Below, one piece after another: positions 61,283 to 64,000 of a stretch of DNA of 64,000 nucleotides. Every line of letters starts with the position of its first letter. The stretch's first letter is position 1. Position numbers and translations under genes: made by a program. The DNA comes from BRHc4a sp049323755 (lineage in GTDB: Bacteria; Bacillota; Desulfotomaculia; Desulfotomaculales; Desulfocucumaceae): NCBI GenBank assembly GCA_049323755.1, contig JBMOPE010000041.1:124001-188000 (forward strand), read 5' to 3'. The notes beneath the pieces are model-generated. The model was not told the origin of the DNA and made no database searches. It saw only the letters and a program-made list of their open reading frames with translations.

Positions 61283-61357
61283 TCAGGAATTGGGAAATGG
61301 GAATTGGGAATTGGCTAAAAAACCCCTAATTCCCAGTTCCTAATTCCTAATTCCTAA
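61283..61357. repeat. Facing GGGAATT/AATTCCC arrays between cdd and era
   Basis: GGAATTGGGAAATGGGAATT, GGGAATTGG faces CCCTAATTCCCAGTTCC, TAATTCCTAATTCC. The right array overlaps the 3' end of cdd (61340), so it contributes its last codons. Confidence 0.7.
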
Positions 61358-61744
61358 CTTAAAGTGTCCCGGTAAAAGTTCCGACGCTGTTTTAACTTCA
61401 TATTCTCCCCTGTTATTGCACATGTATACCTTCATGTCTTCTCCAAACTCGGTAAGGACTTGCCTGCAGGCCCCGCACGGCGAGCAAAAGTCATCACTGT
61501 CAGAAACCACCGCTATTGCTGAAAGCTCAGTTTTGCCCTCACTGACGGCCTTAAACACAGCCACCCTTTCAGCGCAGCAGGTAAGGCCGTAAGAGGAGTT
61601 TTCAATATTGCAGCCTGTATATATTTCTCCATCTCCGGTCAATACGGCGGCCCCTACCCTGAATCTTGAATACGGAGCATAGGCATTCTCTTTTATAGAA
61701 AGCGCTTTTTTAATGAGCCTTTCGACTTTTTTGTCATTCTCCAC
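61340..61744 (-). CDS. cdd: Cytidine deaminase
   Basis: 134 residues: YAPYSRFRVGAAVLTGDGEI, YTGCNIENSSYGLTCCAERV (zinc Cys and catalytic Glu) and CSPCGACRQVLTEFG (zinc Cys pair). It deaminates cytidine and deoxycytidine in pyrimidine salvage. GTG start, AAAGGGG nine bases upstream. The C-terminus (PGHFKLGIRN) is encoded partly in the AATTCC repeat array, so the last residues may have been replaced by repeat sequence. Confidence 0.95.
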   Translation of the reverse strand: MENDKKVERLIKKALSIKENAYAPYSRFRVGAAVLTGDGEIYTGCNIENSSYGLTCCAERVAVFKAVSEGKTELSAIAVVSDSDDFCSPCGACRQVLTEFGEDMKVYMCNNRGEYEVKTASELLPGHFKLGIRN

Positions 61745-61787
61745 CCCTCAGCGCCCCTTTCAGTATAAACAATATTCTTACAGCACC

Positions 61788-62159
61788 CTAATGCTGTTTA
61801 ATTAATTCCAGTATGTGGGGTACAAAAATAAGCAGTCCAATAACAACAGAAAAAAAAGCGGCCAGTAAAACCGCTCCCGCAGCCGCGTCCTTTGCAAGAC
61901 CGGCAACAGGGTGTTTTTCAAGGGTAACAAGGTCTACGGCCTTTTCAACTGCTGAATTTATTATTTCAGCCACAGTAACAAGGGCAATGGCTAAAATAAT
62001 AACCGACGTTTCCAGTAAGCTTAACCGGAGCCAGGCGGCCGCCGCCAGCACCACAACCGCCAGGCCTATGTGTATCCTCATATTTCTCTGGGTAAGGGAC
62101 ACCCACCTTATACCCCTGAAAGCGTATACAAAAGCTTTAAAAAAAGATCGACAAGCCAT
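61788..62159 (-). CDS. dgkA: Diacylglycerol/undecaprenol kinase
   Basis: 123 residues, three membrane helices, with the DagK core EIINSAVEKAVDLVTLEKHP and LAKDAAAGAVLLAAFFSVVI, and NMRIHIGLAVVVLAAAAWLR. In Firmicutes this family phosphorylates undecaprenol. It lies between ybeY and cdd in the usual order. Confidence 0.94.
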   Translation of the reverse strand: MACRSFFKAFVYAFRGIRWVSLTQRNMRIHIGLAVVVLAAAAWLRLSLLETSVIILAIALVTVAEIINSAVEKAVDLVTLEKHPVAGLAKDAAAGAVLLAAFFSVVIGLLIFVPHILELIKQH

Positions 62160-62188
62160 TTTTGTTACTCCGGTTTCCCATTGTCATA

Positions 62189-62650
62189 CTATCCCTTTCC
62201 CAGATCAACCGTGGCCAGAGCGGCCTCTTCTTTTTCCCTCATAACAGCACGGCTCTCTTCATCCATGTGATCATAGCCCAGAAGATGCAAAACCCCGTGG
62301 GCAGTCAGGTAAGCAAGCTCACGATTAAAGCCGTGCCCGTACTCTTCCCCCTGGCGAACCGCTGCCGGAAGGGATATTACCACATCTCCCAGGAGGTCTT
62401 CCTCGCCGGAATCCGGCATGGGGTCCCCTTCATGCTGGGCAAAGGACAGAACATCGGTAGAACTGTCTATTCCCCTGTATTTTCTGTTAAGCTCCCATAT
62501 ATAGTCGTCACCGGTAAGCACCAGGCTGACCTCGGCGCCTTCCCCGCAGCCCTCTCTTTGCATTACCGACAGGGCAACCGTCTCCACAAGCTTTTCATGG
62601 CTCTGATCAAACGGTACCTCCTCCTGCAGATTGCTTATTATGACTTCCAT
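62189..62650 (-). CDS. ybeY: Endoribonuclease YbeY
   Basis: 153 residues with the metal motif HGVLHLLGYDHM (three His) and YRGIDSSTDVLSFAQHEGDP. YbeY processes rRNA and supports 70S quality control. Its first 44 bases overlap the end of the yqfF-like gene. Confidence 0.96.
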   Translation of the reverse strand: MEVIISNLQEEVPFDQSHEKLVETVALSVMQREGCGEGAEVSLVLTGDDYIWELNRKYRGIDSSTDVLSFAQHEGDPMPDSGEEDLLGDVVISLPAAVRQGEEYGHGFNRELAYLTAHGVLHLLGYDHMDEESRAVMREKEEAALATVDLGKG

Positions 62651-64000
62651 GCTTGGATTTTCTCCTCTCCATTTCCTTGGTAAGGTCAGGGTATTCCACC
62701 CGGGAATGGAAAATTCCGCTGAGGATCTTCACAAAAGCATCAGCTATTTTATCAAGATCCCTGAAAGTAAGGTCACACTCATCAAGCTGCCCATCCATCA
62801 GTTTATCCCTGAGCAGTTTTCTTACCAGGCCCTCAACCCTGCCATGGGTGCGATTCTGCATCGAACGTACCGCAGCCTCCACAGAATCTGCCAGCATGAC
62901 AATGGCCGCCTCCTTGGTCTGAGGCCTGGGGCCCTCGTACCTGAACTCATCCTCGTTTATATTATCTCCACCGTTTTCCCTGGCCTTGTGGTAGAAATAA
63001 GTAACCATGCTTGACCCGTGGTGCTGCTCAATTATATCCACAATGTCCCTGGGAAGCTTGTACTCCCTTGCCAGCTCAAGCCCATCCCTGATGTGTGAGG
63101 TCAAAATAAGGGTGCTCAGGGTGGGGGCAATCTTATCATGGGGATTGTCGCTGGACAGTTGGTTTTCAATAAAAAAGTAAGGCCTCTTTATTTTACCTAT
63201 ATCATGGTAGTATGCCGCAACCCTTACCAGAAGACTTTCTCCTCCCACCGCCTCGGCAGCCGACTCGGCAAGATTGCCCACAAGAATACTGTGGTGGTAT
63301 GTCCCCGGAGCCTCTGTAAGCAACTTCCTGAGCAGTGGATTGCTGGGGTGTGACAGCTCCAGCAAACGTACAGACGAGGTTATTCCGAATGCATTTTCCA
63401 GGTAAGGCAGTGACCCGTTAGTAAGAATTGAAGAAAGAATACCGTTTGTAACACCCAGTATAAGGGCCGAACTTATTATCAGAGTGGGCGAAATGCTGCC
63501 CAAAATACCCATTATAACTATTGCCACAATATTGGCCGCACTGGTATACAATCCGGCCCTGGCCAGGTCTCCCCGCTGGCTTAGCTTACTGACGCTGTAT
63601 ACGCCTGTAATACCACCCACAAGCCCCACAACTCCGAAATTAACTCCTCCGGCCATAATAGACAGTAAAAAGCTAATAAGGCTTACAACCAAAACCGCAA
63701 GCCTGGAGTCAATAAGTATGGCTATAAGCATTCCCGCCGCTCCGGTGGGAACCATGTATCCCAGGAGAGAGCCGAACTGGGGTGATTTTGTCAGTTCTAT
63801 TGCCAGTATTCCCCTGGCCACCGCCATGGTAACCACCACAATTATTCCCAGCAGGTAGAGAACACCTGCGTCCTTGTATATATCCCTGCACTGCTGGTAG
63901 AGATAGAACAAAACCACCACCATCAGGAGCGCCACCAGCATTGCGCTGCCTATAATTGTCCTCCACTTGGCTGCACTGCTGGAAAGGCCCAGGGCCTCAA
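62607..64000 (-). CDS. 7TM-HD (YqfF/PgpH-type) phosphodiesterase, 5' part outside window
   Basis: The frame is open through the window edge (the codons at 64000 read EALGLSSSAAKWRTIIGSAM before the first internal ATG). About seven membrane helices precede an HD domain: TYHHSILVGNLAESAAEAVG, YYHDIGKIKRPYFFIENQLS, TSHIRDGLELAREYKLPRDI, IIEQHHGSSMVTYFYHKARE, LADSVEAAVRSMQNRTHGRV. PgpH-like enzymes hydrolyse c-di-AMP. The N-terminal extracellular domain lies outside. Overlaps ybeY by 44 bp. Confidence 0.93.
   Translation of the reverse strand, partial: EALGLSSSAAKWRTIIGSAMLVALLMVVVLFYLYQQCRDIYKDAGVLYLLGIIVVVTMAVARGILAIELTKSPQFGSLLGYMVPTGAAGMLIAILIDSRLAVLVVSLISFLLSIMAGGVNFGVVGLVGGITGVYSVSKLSQRGDLARAGLYTSAANIVAIVIMGILGSISPTLIISSALILGVTNGILSSILTNGSLPYLENAFGITSSVRLLELSHPSNPLLRKLLTEAPGTYHHSILVGNLAESAAEAVGGESLLVRVAAYYHDIGKIKRPYFFIENQLSSDNPHDKIAPTLSTLILTSHIRDGLELAREYKLPRDIVDIIEQHHGSSMVTYFYHKARENGGDNINEDEFRYEGPRPQTKEAAIVMLADSVEAAVRSMQNRTHGRVEGLVRKLLRDKLMDGQLDECDLTFRDLDKIADAFVKILSGIFHSRVEYPDLTKEMERRKSKHGSHNKQSAGGGTV

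Overview
The window looks like the chromosome of an anaerobic, spore-forming Firmicute of the Desulfotomaculum/Pelotomaculum (Peptococcaceae) type. This rests on gene content and order, not on any database search: a glyQS-ccpN-ppsR-ppdK block, a dgt/dnaG/rpoD block, a YhcN/YlaJ-type sporulation lipoprotein, an M-box upstream of corA, HD-GYP signalling proteins and an Flx-Hdr energy-conservation operon. From about 25 kb onward almost every gene is on the minus strand.

Region 1 (1-11.4 kb) is accessory, AT-rich and decayed. An incomplete CheB/CheR-type protein opens the window. Positions 1550-1599 are a 3' half copy of tRNA-Leu(GAG), 48/50 identical to the intact gene at 11309-11391 and in the same orientation, so roughly 9.8 kb may be a degraded island integrated at that tRNA. 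It holds a rifampin ADP-ribosyltransferase (Arr), an alpha/beta hydrolase, an AlkD-type repair protein, a truncated Imm-5-like immunity gene, two copies of a Y1-transposase element (one with an in-frame internal deletion), a UbiA gene cut by one of them, fragments of two serine recombinases, a DUF1254 fragment and a set of small unknown ORFs. Just before the tRNA lies a run of short hairpins with GGA in their loops, reminiscent of CsrA-sequestering RNAs.

Region 2 (11.4-31.2 kb) mixes housekeeping genes (coaE, nif3-like, trmK), an ADP-ribosylglycohydrolase, a lytic transglycosylase, a GAF/HD-GYP protein, a P-loop NTPase, a UROD/MetE-like protein, a pair of ion transporters, an amidase with three C-terminal repeats and several unrecognised secreted or membrane proteins.

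Region 3 (31.2-39.3 kb) is the main find: an operon adh-hdrC-hdrB-hdrA-flxD-flxC-flxB-flxA for an NADH-linked, presumably electron-bifurcating FlxABCD-HdrABC complex with an iron-type alcohol dehydrogenase. Both hdrA and flxD carry a single in-frame UGA exactly where relatives have a conserved Cys. Each UGA is followed at bacterial-SECIS distance by a small hairpin with G in the apical loop. Both are therefore read here as selenoproteins, not as broken genes.

Region 4 (39.6-64 kb) holds four tRNAs, rpoD, dnaG, dgt, a flavoprotein, thpR, a PAS/HD-GYP protein, ppdK with its regulator, a CcpN-like regulator, glyQS behind a T-box, a DUF4342 protein, recO, a sporulation lipoprotein, ubiX, corA behind an M-box, era, cdd, dgkA, ybeY and the 3' part of a YqfF/PgpH-type HD protein. 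Many intergenic gaps carry short imperfect tandem repeats facing an inverted copy of themselves, and a roughly 190-bp non-coding repeat occurs twice (29.8 kb and 57.9 kb).
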